This document shows, piece after piece, positions 51,460 through 61,700 of a stretch of DNA of 64,000 nucleotides. The notes below the pieces were generated by a model. That model did not search any database, was not told the DNA's origin, and saw nothing but the letters and a program-made list of their open reading frames with translations. Origin of the DNA: Ignavibacteria bacterium (GTDB lineage: Bacteria; Bacteroidota; Ignavibacteria; OLB7); NCBI GenBank assembly GCA_020635205.1, contig JACKAE010000003.1, positions 806,001 to 870,000 of the forward strand, given 5' to 3'. The stretch's first letter is position 1. Each line of letters opens with the position of its first letter. The position numbers were made by a program, and so were the translations under genes.

Positions 51460-53460
51460 TCATTCACCTGCTTGGCTTCCTGAACTCTTATCAGCTTCGA
51501 TCTTCTCCAGCCGTTGAATTGCCTTCTGCAACTCCTTTTGTGTTCGCTCAAGCTCTTCGGTTTTGTTCTTCAGCTCTTGTAGCAGGAACTGCAAATCATC
51601 GGAACTCGGCGAAACGCTTCGGGTAACTTCAGTCTCTCCACCTGCCGTTGATTGCGGGGCAGACTGCCAAATCAGCGATACTTTCTTCCCGTTGATTGCC
51701 TGAATGGCCAACACATCACCAACCGAACCAGAGCGGAGTGGAAGAATATACTCGAACGTTGCAGTCTGCAAACCAACTTCAAACGAAGAATAGTAGGTGT
51801 TCAGTCCGGGATAGTTCCCTGTTGTATTGCTTGGGATATAGAATCTGATCTGCCGGGCAGTACTGTCGTTGTTAGCAAGCCATAGATTTACGTTGCCGAG
51901 CAGAGCAGTGTTAGATGCGGCAATTTTCATCTGGCGGTTCGAGATTGGATTTTCGCCTAAAAACCCAAAGCTCTTATTCCCTTCAAGGGTTAGGCCAAAA
52001 CCTCCAGCAATTGAAGAGTAATCTCCCTTCGCTTGATTGAACGTTCCCCCCACAACTGCGGAGGATTGTCCCGAGGCAGTGTTCGCTTCTCCACCTGCAA
52101 CCGTTGCGTAGAGATCCGAACTGACGTTGCCCAAGCCACCTCCAACTGTAGCATATTTGCCAGAGGCCGTGTCGTTCACTCCTCCCCCTACCGTCGCCCC
52201 AATTGCAGATGAGTTGTTGAAACGTCCACCACTAACTGTGGAGTATTGATCCGACGTAGCATTGGCTTCACCACCGGCAACTGTTCCACCCGTTCCGAAA
52301 ACGAGATTGTTGATTCCTCCACCGATTGTCCCTCCAGCTCCACTAACCCGATTTCCTTCACCACCTGCAATGGTTGTTGAAACATCCTCTGCAACGTTCT
52401 CCTTACCCCCGGAAATCGTTGCGTTCCAATTGCGCGCACGGTTGCGGAGTCCACCACCCACCGTTGCCGAATTTGCCTCGGCTATATTCGTAAACCCGCC
52501 GCCGACCGTTGCCGACTGCCCTGAGGCAGTGTTATTGCTTCCACCGGAGACAGTGGCGTTCACCTCGGTTGCGATATTCCCCTTTCCACCACTTACCGTT
52601 GTGAAGTCGGCAGCCACACGGTTGATCTCGCCGAACGATCCACCACCGGCAATCGTAACTCCAGCCCACAGACCGGTGACGGTATTGCCGTAAAATCCAC
52701 CCAAGATATTTGGACTGTTATCGTTCGGTTCCAAGCGAAGAACGCGCCCTCTCCCTGTCGTGACTCCTAAGTTGTGCCCTGTTTCATCAACGTGAATTTC
52801 AAAAGCCTCATCGTCAGTTGTGCCAATGTAGTTCTGTCCAGAGTTTGTTCCAGCATTGCCACCGAGAAGCCACGCACTACTATTGCCGCCAGTAGAACGC
52901 ACAGTATCACTCGCAATAGTTAGCACATTCCCATTCAATGATAACCGTGTTCCCCCAGCACCTTGCAGTACAACCGCTCCAGAGAGACCGTTCAATGAGC
53001 GGACGACACCAGTTGCTGTTGGAGAGAGGGCATGGGCAAAGGTAGCGGTGTCGGACTGCACGGCTCGCTCGGCCAAGCTCGCTCGGGAAGCATTCAGAGC
53101 ATATGGACTTGAACTGAGTGGTGTGCGCGGGGAGAGTTCACTCCCTTCATCAATCGTGACGCCAAGCCAGTAGTCGGTTCCAAACGTTAGGCTCTCCGGT
53201 ATTGGTCCAATCAGGAGTGAGAAGAGTCCTACAACAACGTCTGTTTCCACTGTTTGCTCGTATATCGGAGTTCCACCGGTTGCCGCTGTGTAGAGTGCCA
53301 TCGTAAAACGATGTTGACCACTACTCAACGGAGAACCAGTAGCATCGCTGGCAACCCCCTGATAACTGATAATGCGAGGTATCTGGGCAAACACCGCTGT
53401 AGAAAGTGATAGAAAGAAGAGAAAGGAAATGCCAGTAAAGAGTATTGGTGGTTTGCGCAT
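51460..53460 (-). CDS. Secreted repeat protein with YadA-head-like motif
   Basis: A 666-residue exported protein (signal peptide to AVFAQ). Residues ~280-480 consist of about 13 repeats of roughly 15-16 residues with the pattern NxAxGxxATVGGGxxN, like the left-handed beta-roll of trimeric autotransporter heads. The C-terminus is a Gln/Lys/Glu-rich coiled coil (ELKNKTEELERTQKELQKAI). No YadA membrane anchor is present, so it may be a trimeric surface fibre with another attachment. Many similar repeats are known in phage tail fibres and environmental bacteria. Confidence 0.8.
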   Translation of the reverse strand: MRKPPILFTGISFLFFLSLSTAVFAQIPRIISYQGVASDATGSPLSSGQHRFTMALYTAATGGTPIYEQTVETDVVVGLFSLLIGPIPESLTFGTDYWLGVTIDEGSELSPRTPLSSSPYALNASRASLAERAVQSDTATFAHALSPTATGVVRSLNGLSGAVVLQGAGGTRLSLNGNVLTIASDTVRSTGGNSSAWLLGGNAGTNSGQNYIGTTDDEAFEIHVDETGHNLGVTTGRGRVLRLEPNDNSPNILGGFYGNTVTGLWAGVTIAGGGSFGEINRVAADFTTVSGGKGNIATEVNATVSGGSNNTASGQSATVGGGFTNIAEANSATVGGGLRNRARNWNATISGGKENVAEDVSTTIAGGEGNRVSGAGGTIGGGINNLVFGTGGTVAGGEANATSDQYSTVSGGRFNNSSAIGATVGGGVNDTASGKYATVGGGLGNVSSDLYATVAGGEANTASGQSSAVVGGTFNQAKGDYSSIAGGFGLTLEGNKSFGFLGENPISNRQMKIAASNTALLGNVNLWLANNDSTARQIRFYIPSNTTGNYPGLNTYYSSFEVGLQTATFEYILPLRSGSVGDVLAIQAINGKKVSLIWQSAPQSTAGGETEVTRSVSPSSDDLQFLLQELKNKTEELERTQKELQKAIQRLEKIEADKSSGSQAGE

Positions 53461-53561
53461 ATCTTCTCGGTTGATTGTGATTTGTTGACAGCAGATTATC
53501 GTTTTCTAATTCACTGAGGGTTGAGTGCTAAGCAGTTGTTGAGAGCAGACATTAACGAGGC

Positions 53562-53770
53562 TCACGCAAAGCCGCGAAGTTCGCAGATCCCTGACTCCTT
53601 AGCTCTTCTCTCGGTACACTCATACACTCCCAAACTCACCCACTCATATACTCAATGCAAAAGCTGAGAATTCACTGCTGATCTGGGGGCTGGCTGAAGA
53701 CCTGCACCTACCAGCTCTATCCACTGTGGCGGACTCTTCACTCTATGAACTCTCAACTCTACAAACTCGC
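53562..53770. repeat. Composite interspersed repeat
   Basis: GCTCACGCAAAGCCGCGAAG, CTCATACACTCCCAAACTC runs, a GATCTGGGGGCTGGCTGAAG module and GAACTCTCAACTCTACAAAC, in the same order as at 3719-3972. Confidence 0.7.
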
Positions 53771-53776
53771 ACCCAC

Positions 53777-55630
53777 TTACTTCTTCTTGTTTGGTGGTAC
53801 TCGTCCCTGCATCTCGGCCATCTTCTGTGCTTCTTCCATCTTTGTTGCCAACCACCCCTTCTTCTTCCCTTTCGATTGTTCTTTCAACTGTTCCAGCGTC
53901 AGGCCACTCTTTCCAGCTTGGCTACGCATGTAGTAGTGCTGTGCAATCGAGAGAAGGTTATAGGTGAAGTAGTAGAGGTTCAACCCAGATGGGAAGTGAT
54001 TGAACGCAATCGTTAGAAAGATCGGCATGATATAGACGATCATCTTCTGCTTCGGATCGGTAATCATCAGCTTCTGCTGGATGAAGAGAGTGGCTCCCAT
54101 GATGAGGGCGAGACCACTCAACTGTGTTCCAATTAATGGAAGCGAGAAGGGAAGGTGAATGAGCGTATCGGGAACCGACAGATCGTGGATCCAGAAGGCA
54201 AAGTCGGCCTGCCGCAAATCAATTGCGTTGGAGAGTGTTGTCCAGAGAGCGTAGAGAACCGGTAACTGCAAGACGAGGGGGAGGCATCCACCGACCGGGT
54301 TCACTCCATACTCGCGGTAGACCTTCATGGTCTCCATCTGCATCTTCTGCGGATCATCCTTGTACTTCTCCCGCATCTCCGTAATCACCGGTTGCACCAG
54401 GCGCATCTTCTCCGATGACTTGATCTGCGGGATCGAAAGTGGCCAGAGTGCTCCGCGAATCAGAAGGGAGAAGACAATGATGACAATACCCCAATTCGCA
54501 ATGAAACTGTGAAGCAGTCGGAAGAGAGGGAGCAGAACATACTCGGCAATCGGCCTGACGATAATCTCTAAGAATCCATAGCTGACCATTCCTGTCAAGT
54601 CATGTTCGCGGGCGATGTCATACTCCAAAGGACCGAGGAAGAGTGTAAAGTTGGTGTTCTGGCTACCTGAAGGAACCATCAGACTAAAGTCATACGACTC
54701 AACGAGTCCATTCGAATCAGCTTTGGCAGCATTACCACGCAGTGTTGCAGTAGTCGTCAGTGGAGTTTGTGGTAGAAGTGCCGCGGCGAAGTATTTGGTC
54801 TTAGTTCCAACCCAGTCGATAGGGCCAGTGAACGATTCGGTCTTGTTAGGAACATCAAGTTCTGCATTGAGGTCTTTCAGTTCCTCGTTCACTTTCACGT
54901 AGGCTTTCGCCTGCGAAGATTCGTCGACTGAATTGTGTTCCTGATATTTCAACCCTCCCTGCCAGTCGAGTTCATACCCTTTGCTCTCGGGAGCCTGAAC
55001 GTTGAAATCTATATCGTAGTGGTCTCCACGGAAAACGAAGCGCTTTTCAACAAATGCGCCGACACTTTTCTGAGTCCCAGTTGAATCTGTTGTTCCCTCC
55101 CCTGCAGCTGGGCTGGCAAGTCGGGCAGTGATGACTACTGAATCGTTTTCTCCGAGCGTAATTGTTTCTTCTTCTGGAATATCAAAGTAGAACTGGCGAG
55201 TATCGAGATCCTTGTCGTCGGCCATCTTCAACGTCACGCCAAGCTCACCGGGGAAACCAGCAGAGTCGTTGATAAGCTGCACCGGAGCACCATACCAAGC
55301 CTTATATTTTTTGAGCGTAAAGCGAGCGAGCAACCCACCCTTTGTATTTAGGAGCGCAGTGTAGAGAGGAGTTTCGATTGTGAGGTATCGCTCGTCACCC
55401 TGTTTCCACGCACGGTAGGGATCGTTGGAGTCAACTTGAGGAGCTTCTACCACGGGCAACGAATCAACTCCTTGTTTCCCCCCTCCACTCGTATCAGCAG
55501 GACTCTCGGTCTTCGCTACTGTGTCGGCTCCATTACTCTTCGGTGGCTCCGGTTTCGGAGAGAAGAAAAAGGACCAGATGAGAAAGACCGCTCCGATCAG
55601 AATGAAGGCTGCAAACGTCCGTTTATCCAT
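53777..55630 (-). CDS. yidC: Membrane protein insertase YidC
   Basis: A 617-residue protein with the N-terminal helix, the large periplasmic beta-sandwich and the C-terminal insertase core (VQPVITEMREKYKDDPQKM, PLVLQLPVLYALWTTLSN, FPSGLNLYYFTYNLLS). YidC inserts membrane proteins with or without SecYEG. The C-terminal tail is Lys-rich as in related phyla. It is in the rpmH-rnpA-yidD-yidC order, typical of the origin region. Confidence 0.97.
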   Translation of the reverse strand: MDKRTFAAFILIGAVFLIWSFFFSPKPEPPKSNGADTVAKTESPADTSGGGKQGVDSLPVVEAPQVDSNDPYRAWKQGDERYLTIETPLYTALLNTKGGLLARFTLKKYKAWYGAPVQLINDSAGFPGELGVTLKMADDKDLDTRQFYFDIPEEETITLGENDSVVITARLASPAAGEGTTDSTGTQKSVGAFVEKRFVFRGDHYDIDFNVQAPESKGYELDWQGGLKYQEHNSVDESSQAKAYVKVNEELKDLNAELDVPNKTESFTGPIDWVGTKTKYFAAALLPQTPLTTTATLRGNAAKADSNGLVESYDFSLMVPSGSQNTNFTLFLGPLEYDIAREHDLTGMVSYGFLEIIVRPIAEYVLLPLFRLLHSFIANWGIVIIVFSLLIRGALWPLSIPQIKSSEKMRLVQPVITEMREKYKDDPQKMQMETMKVYREYGVNPVGGCLPLVLQLPVLYALWTTLSNAIDLRQADFAFWIHDLSVPDTLIHLPFSLPLIGTQLSGLALIMGATLFIQQKLMITDPKQKMIVYIMPIFLTIAFNHFPSGLNLYYFTYNLLSIAQHYYMRSQAGKSGLTLEQLKEQSKGKKKGWLATKMEEAQKMAEMQGRVPPNKKK

Positions 55631-55677
55631 TCGTTATTGCTCAGCTTGAAGTATGGTTATCAATAGTTTTTCGCGTC

Positions 55678-55992
55678 TCAGGGGACGGGGTCGTACCCAC
55701 CCGGATGAAAGGGATGGCACTTCAGAATGCGTCGAATACCAAGCCAGCCTCCCTTTACTACACCATGCTTGATGATTGCCTGCCGAGTATACTCCGAACA
55801 AGTCGGGGCGAACCGACAACTGGAGGGGAGTGCTGGCGAAATAAATCGCTGGTATCCTCTGATAATCCCGGCAAAACCTCGCCGAAATAACATCAACACC
55901 CCATTTACTTTCCCTTCGACCTCTGTCGAAATCGTCGCAACAGGTTCGGATTCACCCTGACTATGATCGTGCTGCCGGTGGTTTCCCATCAT
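55678..55992 (-). CDS. yidD: Membrane protein insertion efficiency factor YidD
   Basis: The 104-residue protein has the YidD signature: RGYQRFISPALPSSCRFAPTCSEYTRQAI and RRILKCHPFHPGGYDPVP with its conserved cysteines. It carries an N-terminal extension of about 33 polar residues beyond the usual core. It assists YidC-dependent insertion. It lies 47 nt upstream of yidC and 11 nt downstream of rnpA. Confidence 0.95.
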   Translation of the reverse strand: MMGNHRQHDHSQGESEPVATISTEVEGKVNGVLMLFRRGFAGIIRGYQRFISPALPSSCRFAPTCSEYTRQAIIKHGVVKGGWLGIRRILKCHPFHPGGYDPVP

Positions 55993-56003
55993 TATTCACT
56001 CCG

Positions 56004-56429
56004 TTACCGATCAGGCTTCCCCGGGGTGACGTTGGGCAATCTTGCCACAACTTTCTCCACTCCTTTCAACATATCTTCCCGTATCCGCCAAAATTCCGGC
56101 GACTTAACCTGTGCTGGAGGCCCAGCCCAAATCAGGGCAAGGTGAACGAAAACATTCTCGGGAAGTTTTTCTGCAACCTCTGGATAAGCAAGTCGCCAAA
56201 CTTCTCGCATCAAGCGCCGCGCCCGGTTACGGTCAACAGCCCTTCCATGTTTCTTTGCCACGATAAAAGCTGTGGCCACCCGAGAGGGAGAACGATCCTC
56301 CACCACTCTGTACTTCAACACAAGGTTACCGGAGCGAAGCCCACGGCCACCATCGAAGAGCATCTGGAAGTTATCCCGGCCCCGCAGGATCATCTCCTTC
56401 GGTAATCGATATCGGGTCTTCCCCCTCAT
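56004..56429 (-). CDS. rnpA: Ribonuclease P protein component
   Basis: A 141-residue basic protein with LRGRDNFQMLFDGGRGLRSGNLVLKY, VAKKHGRAVDRNRARRLMREVWR (the RNR RNA-binding motif) and a short C-terminal helix. It is the RNase P protein cofactor. ATG 56429 is chosen because a GAGGTAGG ribosome binding site precedes it. Confidence 0.95.
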   Translation of the reverse strand: MRGKTRYRLPKEMILRGRDNFQMLFDGGRGLRSGNLVLKYRVVEDRSPSRVATAFIVAKKHGRAVDRNRARRLMREVWRLAYPEVAEKLPENVFVHLALIWAGPPAQVKSPEFWRIREDMLKGVEKVVARLPNVTPGKPDR

Positions 56430-56575
56430 CCTACCTCTATGAAAGTAATGACCCGCAGCTATCCAGATCATCGCCGATCGGAAATAACTGCGGGTGCTGT
56501 TGTTCAGAAATATCGGTCTCGCTATGGTAAGAAGGCCTGTCGGTAAATTTGCTTCACCGCCAGAAACCCTTCTCC

Positions 56576-56728
56576 CTATCGATTCACTTCATCGCTGACC
56601 GTCAGACGTTTGCGTCCCTTTGCACGCCGCCGTGCGAGAACCTTGCGTCCATTATGGCTCGCCATCCGTGAACGGAATCCATGCTTGTTCCGACGCTTCC
56701 GTCTACTTGGTTGATATGTTCTTTTCAT
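56576..56728 (-). CDS. rpmH: 50S ribosomal protein L34
   Basis: The 50-residue highly basic protein MKRTYQPSRRKRRNKHGF... matches L34 over its length. Codons upstream of ATG 56728 are not L34. An AGGTGT ribosome binding site precedes. Transcribed divergently from dnaA. Confidence 0.97.
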   Translation of the reverse strand: MKRTYQPSRRKRRNKHGFRSRMASHNGRKVLARRRAKGRKRLTVSDEVNR

Positions 56729-56999
56729 AGCACACCTGCCGAAATATGTTTGATAGAATCTCTCTGTATCAAAAATCAGGACATCAAAAATACAAACTAC
56801 CTTCGGAAAAGCCACACAGTTTCCACCCCCCGCCTGTAACGATTGGCATACTTCAATCACTTCGCAAGATATTTCTTCGATGTGGAACAGTGAAACATTG
56901 CAATCCTCATCTGGTGTGTATTAACTTCCGCCGCATCTCCCACGATCGTCAGATCAATTTCAGGTAACATTATTAATTCGTAAACCGTCACGACAACCT
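56729..56999. other. rpmH-dnaA intergenic region, possible origin-associated
   Basis: This AT-rich gap contains a few DnaA-box-like words (TGTGTATTA near 56914, TGTGGAACA near 56880), but none matches the TTATCCACA consensus perfectly. A replication origin could lie here or elsewhere near dnaA. The gap also carries the divergent promoters of rpmH and dnaA. Confidence 0.3.
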
Positions 57000-58463
57000 A
57001 TGCCGGAACAGGTATCCAGAGAGGTTGAGGTCGTCTGGAACGAGTGTCTTGATTTGATTAAGGAGAAAGTATCTCCACAAGCATTCAAGACCTGGTTCGA
57101 GCCGACCAAGCCGCTAAGTCTGGACGACGCGACTATCAACATTCAGGTCCCCAATCGTTTTTTTTACGAGTGGATCGACGAAAAATACTATTCGGTTGTT
57201 CGCAAAACTCTTGTCAAGATTCTTGGAGAATCGGCCAAATTGGTCTACCACACGGTAGATGAAGAGGTGCAGGAAGATCCCGAGACTCGCTCGGTAAAGT
57301 TTCCCTTCCCTAACACCCAGGTTCCAGAGGTTAGCACTCCAGGGCCGAGTAGAACAATTGGAGGGGGGGCGCAAGGACCACAGATTACCTTCACACGTCC
57401 ACCAGTACAGATTACATCTGACTATTCGAGTGTGGAACTCAACCCTCGCTTTACGTTCGAGAATTTTGTGATGGGTGAGTGTAATCAATTCGCTCACGCA
57501 GCAGCAAAAGCCGTTGCGGAGAATCCCGGCAAAACTCGTTTTAATCCGATGGTGCTCTACGGAGGAACGGGTCTGGGAAAAACACACCTTGCCCAGGCAA
57601 TCGGGCACGAGATATTGCAGCGAGGAACGGGAGAACGGATTATTTACACCACTTCCGAACGCTTCAGTCTCGACTTCGTCGATTCAATTCAGAATCAGAA
57701 GACAACTGAGTTCAACAACTTCTACCGCTCTGCCACAGTCTTGATTGTGGACGACATCCAGTTCTTCGCCAACAAAGAGGCAACGCAGGATAATTTCTTC
57801 CACACGTTCAATGCACTCAATCAAGCGGGAAAGCAGATTATTCTGACAAGCGACGTTCCCCCAAAGCAACTGCAAAAAGTCAACGAGCGATTGATTAGCC
57901 GTTTCCAGTGGGGATTGACCACCGACTTACAACCCCCTGACCTTGAGACACGCATTGCGATCCTTCAGAAGATGAGTGCCGATGAAGGCTATCAACTGCC
58001 GGGTGACGTGATTGAATATATCGCCCGAAACATCACACACTCGGTGCGGGAACTTGAAGGCTGCCTTATCTCCCTGCTGGCAGAGTCATCTCTCAGAAGC
58101 ATTCCCCTCTCGGTTGACCTGACACGGGATGTGATCGGCGACATCGCGACGGTGCAGGAACAGACAGTAACTGCAGAGAGAATTCAGCAAGAAGTCTGTG
58201 AACTACTACAAATTCCGCTATCATTGCTCACAGGGAAATCCCGCAAACAAGAAATTGTTTTCGCACGACAGGTAGCAATGTATCTGATTCGAGAGTTAAC
58301 CAGTGCTTCGCTAAAAACCATCGGCAACCACTTTGGAGGACGAGACCACACAACTGTGATGCACTCGTTGAACACAATAACTGATCTTGTGCAGGCTGGA
58401 GATGACCGTACGCGCAGGGCACTGAACGGGCTGTATCGCACGCTCGGGGTAAGCGCGAGGTAA
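57000..58463 (+). CDS. dnaA: Chromosomal replication initiator DnaA
   Basis: A 487-residue protein with domain I (VWNECLDLIKEKVSPQAFKTWFEP), AAA+ domain (YGGTGLGKTHLAQ near residue 185, VLIVDDIQFFANK) and the C-terminal DNA-binding domain (FGGRDHTTVMHS). It initiates replication at oriC. Start at ATG 57000 gives a standard N-terminus. Confidence 0.98.
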   Translation: MPEQVSREVEVVWNECLDLIKEKVSPQAFKTWFEPTKPLSLDDATINIQVPNRFFYEWIDEKYYSVVRKTLVKILGESAKLVYHTVDEEVQEDPETRSVKFPFPNTQVPEVSTPGPSRTIGGGAQGPQITFTRPPVQITSDYSSVELNPRFTFENFVMGECNQFAHAAAKAVAENPGKTRFNPMVLYGGTGLGKTHLAQAIGHEILQRGTGERIIYTTSERFSLDFVDSIQNQKTTEFNNFYRSATVLIVDDIQFFANKEATQDNFFHTFNALNQAGKQIILTSDVPPKQLQKVNERLISRFQWGLTTDLQPPDLETRIAILQKMSADEGYQLPGDVIEYIARNITHSVRELEGCLISLLAESSLRSIPLSVDLTRDVIGDIATVQEQTVTAERIQQEVCELLQIPLSLLTGKSRKQEIVFARQVAMYLIRELTSASLKTIGNHFGGRDHTTVMHSLNTITDLVQAGDDRTRRALNGLYRTLGVSAR

Positions 58464-58500
58464 CCACGACGGCTGCGCCAAACTTTTCCGCCGTGATATT

Positions 58501-58556
58501 AGGCCGCTTCCAGACTGTCAACAGGTCGATCAGATCTCTGGTCGGCCTTTTTTGTC
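58501..58556 (+). terminator. Terminator of dnaA
   Basis: AGGCCG / CGGCCT outer stem with inner CCAGA/TCTGG, then TTTTTTG. Confidence 0.75.
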
Positions 58557-58760
58557 ACGCAAAGCCGCGAAGGACGCAAAGAAGAACCTCTCAACTCCTC
58601 GACTCTCGACTCCTCAACTCTCGACTCCTCGACTCTCGACTCCTCGACTCTCGACTCTCGACTCCTCGACTCCTCGACTCTCGACTCCTCAACTCGTAAA
58701 AAAAAGAGCGGACGCATAACGCATCCACTCTTCTTCAACGTAACTCTCAACTCTATAAAC
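58553..58760. repeat. CACGCAAAG repeat plus CTCGACTC tandem array
   Basis: GTCACGCAAAGCCGCGAAGG is followed at 58590-58695 by a run of about ten CTCGACTC(CTCGACT) units, then CTCAACTCTATAAACTC low-complexity sequence. The array is frame-open but has no coding motifs. Confidence 0.8.
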
Positions 58761-58786
58761 TCTTCACTCTGAACTCTTCTACCTCT

Positions 58787-61700
58787 CTACTTCAGATAGA
58801 CCATTGTCTTCGAGATTCTCGCTCCATTTTCGAGTACGAGTGAGTAACGGTAGAGACCGGAAGGGATTCCCTTTGGCTGGAACTCAACACTCTGTTCTCC
58901 ACTTTGGAACACCTTGTCCGCAAGGGTTGCCACCAATCGGCCATTCAGGTCGTGTACCAGAACCTGAGCACGCATCGGTTTCGGCAACGTAAATGTGATC
59001 TCAGTACTGTTAGCGAACGGATTCGGAAGATTCTGCTGGAGTGTAACGCCGTCGGCAATTGCCGGACCAGCCTCAACACTCAGGTTTACGGCAGTCCCAG
59101 AATCAGAGGGGCCTGGCAGCGTGTAGCAGCTTGCCACCTTGTAGAGGTTGCCACCGAAATCCGTAATCCACAATCCTTTGTCTCGCCTATCAATCTCGAT
59201 TCCCCGAGCGTTGATTGTGCTCGCCAGGGAAGAGGAAAGTTCTACTCCACAGATAGCAGCTTGGGTATCGTCCCGAATATCATACTCGTAGGAGCTGGCT
59301 CCCTGCAACGTTCCACCAGTAAAGTCTGTGATTACCTGCCAGAACGTCCCACTATCGGCAGCCATTCCACGCGGTCCATTCTCCACCCTTTTTACCCGTT
59401 CGATAGTGACAATTGGAACGGCATCTGAACTGCTCGGATCGAATGTCTCTGGTCGGTAGTAGTAGAAGTTCTGAGCACCATCACGATCCGACGCAACCAG
59501 GAATCCCAAGTCTGGATTCGTCTCTCCAAGCCAAGCGAGACCAATTGGATAACCGCAAGGAGAGTTCCAAACGCCGAGCACTTCACCTTGCTTGTTCACT
59601 TCTACAAGCACTCCACCTGCACTTGCAACAGTTGTTGTATTCAAACGGTGGAGGAAGAACGAGTTCCGAGGAGGATAATAGGTGATGTCAGTAAAGAGGC
59701 TATCACCTGCTTCTGCCCCGAGGTGAATCTGTTCAACCGCATCGAGCGTGTTTGGATCGAGCTTCAACAGTGTGTTCCCTTGAAAATCGGTAGCCCAAAG
59801 ATATTCGCCATCCGATGCAATTCCATACGGCACTGTCGGCTTCGAATCAGTTGTCAGAACAGTTCCCTGACTGAACGGTCTAATTGAGAAGGTGTTGCTC
59901 GTCACCGTAACTGGTGTTTCACTCAACGCTGTGTATCCAGTGACACGCACCCGGGCAGTAATTGTACTTGCCTGCACGGTATTCCACCTAAAAGTTGAAC
60001 CGGCAATGTTCTTCCCCAGCAGACGCCACGTCTGTCCATCGTCGAGTGAGAATTCGAGCGTAACGCCACTTGGATCGCCAGTACCATCGAAGCCTCCCCA
60101 AGCAATAACGTTCTGCGTTCCACCAATCCAATTCTCACCACCGTGCGGCGAAGTGATTGATGGAGCAGCAATAATTGGATCGCCACCGATCCCCCGCTCG
60201 AACATCGAACGACCGTGCGTTGCTGCCCGGAGGGTACGTGAACTCATGTGAACCTCAAGATCGATCACACCAACGCGAGGCATTCCCTCGTTGTAAACAG
60301 CCCAAGTCTCTCCCCCGTCGAGCGTGATAAACATACCGAGGTCAGAGCCTGCAAAAATAATATCCTCGTTGTCAGGGTGGATTTCCAGCGCATTAATTGG
60401 AATGTCTGGAAGTCCGTTGCTGATGCTCGTCCAAGTCTCTCCCAAATCAGTTGACTTGAACACATGTTCGGTAAAGAAGCCAGAATAGCTTGCGTAGATG
60501 GTGTTTGGATCATTCCGCGAGAAGATGAAATCAGTTACCGCTCTGTTCGGAAGTCCGTGACCAAACGACAAGTCTGTCCAATCTTGCAAACCGTTCGTTG
60601 TCCGCTGCACAGCTCCTTTGGATGATCCGATAAAGATTACATCTCCGCTGTGTGGAGAAATGACCATTGCGGAAATATTCCCCGGCATATAAGGGGAGAC
60701 CACAAGCCACTGGAGCGCACCTCGATCAGCTTTTGGATTCACGCAGAGGTAGAGAGAATCGCGACCACTGTAGAGGCGGTTCGAGTTGTGTGGATCGAGG
60801 ATGAGAGGAGCCGACCAGTTGGCAACATCAGAGTTTGCGCTGAAGTCGCCAGTTAAATACATAGCAGTTACCCCAAACTGATCGAGTCGATACATCTGCC
60901 CATACTCCCGCTCCACATATACGATGTTTGGGTTTTCGTGGTCAACGGTAACATGGAATCCATCACCACCAAAAATATCTCCGAACGATTCCGATTCAGT
61001 TGTGAGTGTCCCGTTATCCTGCGTTCCTCCATAGGTCAGGTTCGGCTCACGTTGATCAACTGCCATTGCATAGAACTGAGAGATCGGCAGACCGTTGTTG
61101 ATGCTGGCCAGTGAAGTACCACCATCGTCGCTCCGATACATCCCACCGTCGTTCCCGTTATATAGAGTGTTTGGGTTCGTTGGGTCGAACGCGAGAGCGT
61201 GATGGTCAGGGTGAACGTTCCCCCCAATTGAAGGCCAAGTATTCCCTCCATTCGTTGTCCGAATCATCCGCACACCACCAGCCAGTACAACGTCCGGGTC
61301 GTCTGGCTTCACGATAATCACATTGTTATACCATCCTTGCGAGCGAGAGGTGGCAGAAGGCTTTAAGAAGTCACTGCTACCAGTTCCATCATATATTTTT
61401 GTCCAGTTCTGACCACCGTTGGTGGTTTTGTAGATGCGGGCATATTCCAGACTTGAACTTGTTGTTCCAGTTGCCTCGTGGGAGAGTACGTAGAGGATGG
61501 AAGGATTCGACGGAGCGACTTGAATCGACATTCGGTTGAGCACATATCGGCTGTCGGTAATGCCAGTATTCCGGGTTATAAAGCTCTCCCCTCCATCGTT
61601 CGAATAGCGGATACCAGTCCCCATCAGCGCAAGCCAAATTTCATTTGGATTACTTGGATTGACAGTAATGTCGCTGATCCCTTCTTCAAAAGTTTTCCGC

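Noticed and set aside
56729..56999. Definite oriC call
   Set aside because: DnaA-box-like words are weak and few; skew analysis would be needed.
58499..58750. 83-codon minus frame with RVEESRVEES repeats
   Set aside because: It is the translation of a simple tandem DNA repeat and crosses the dnaA terminator.
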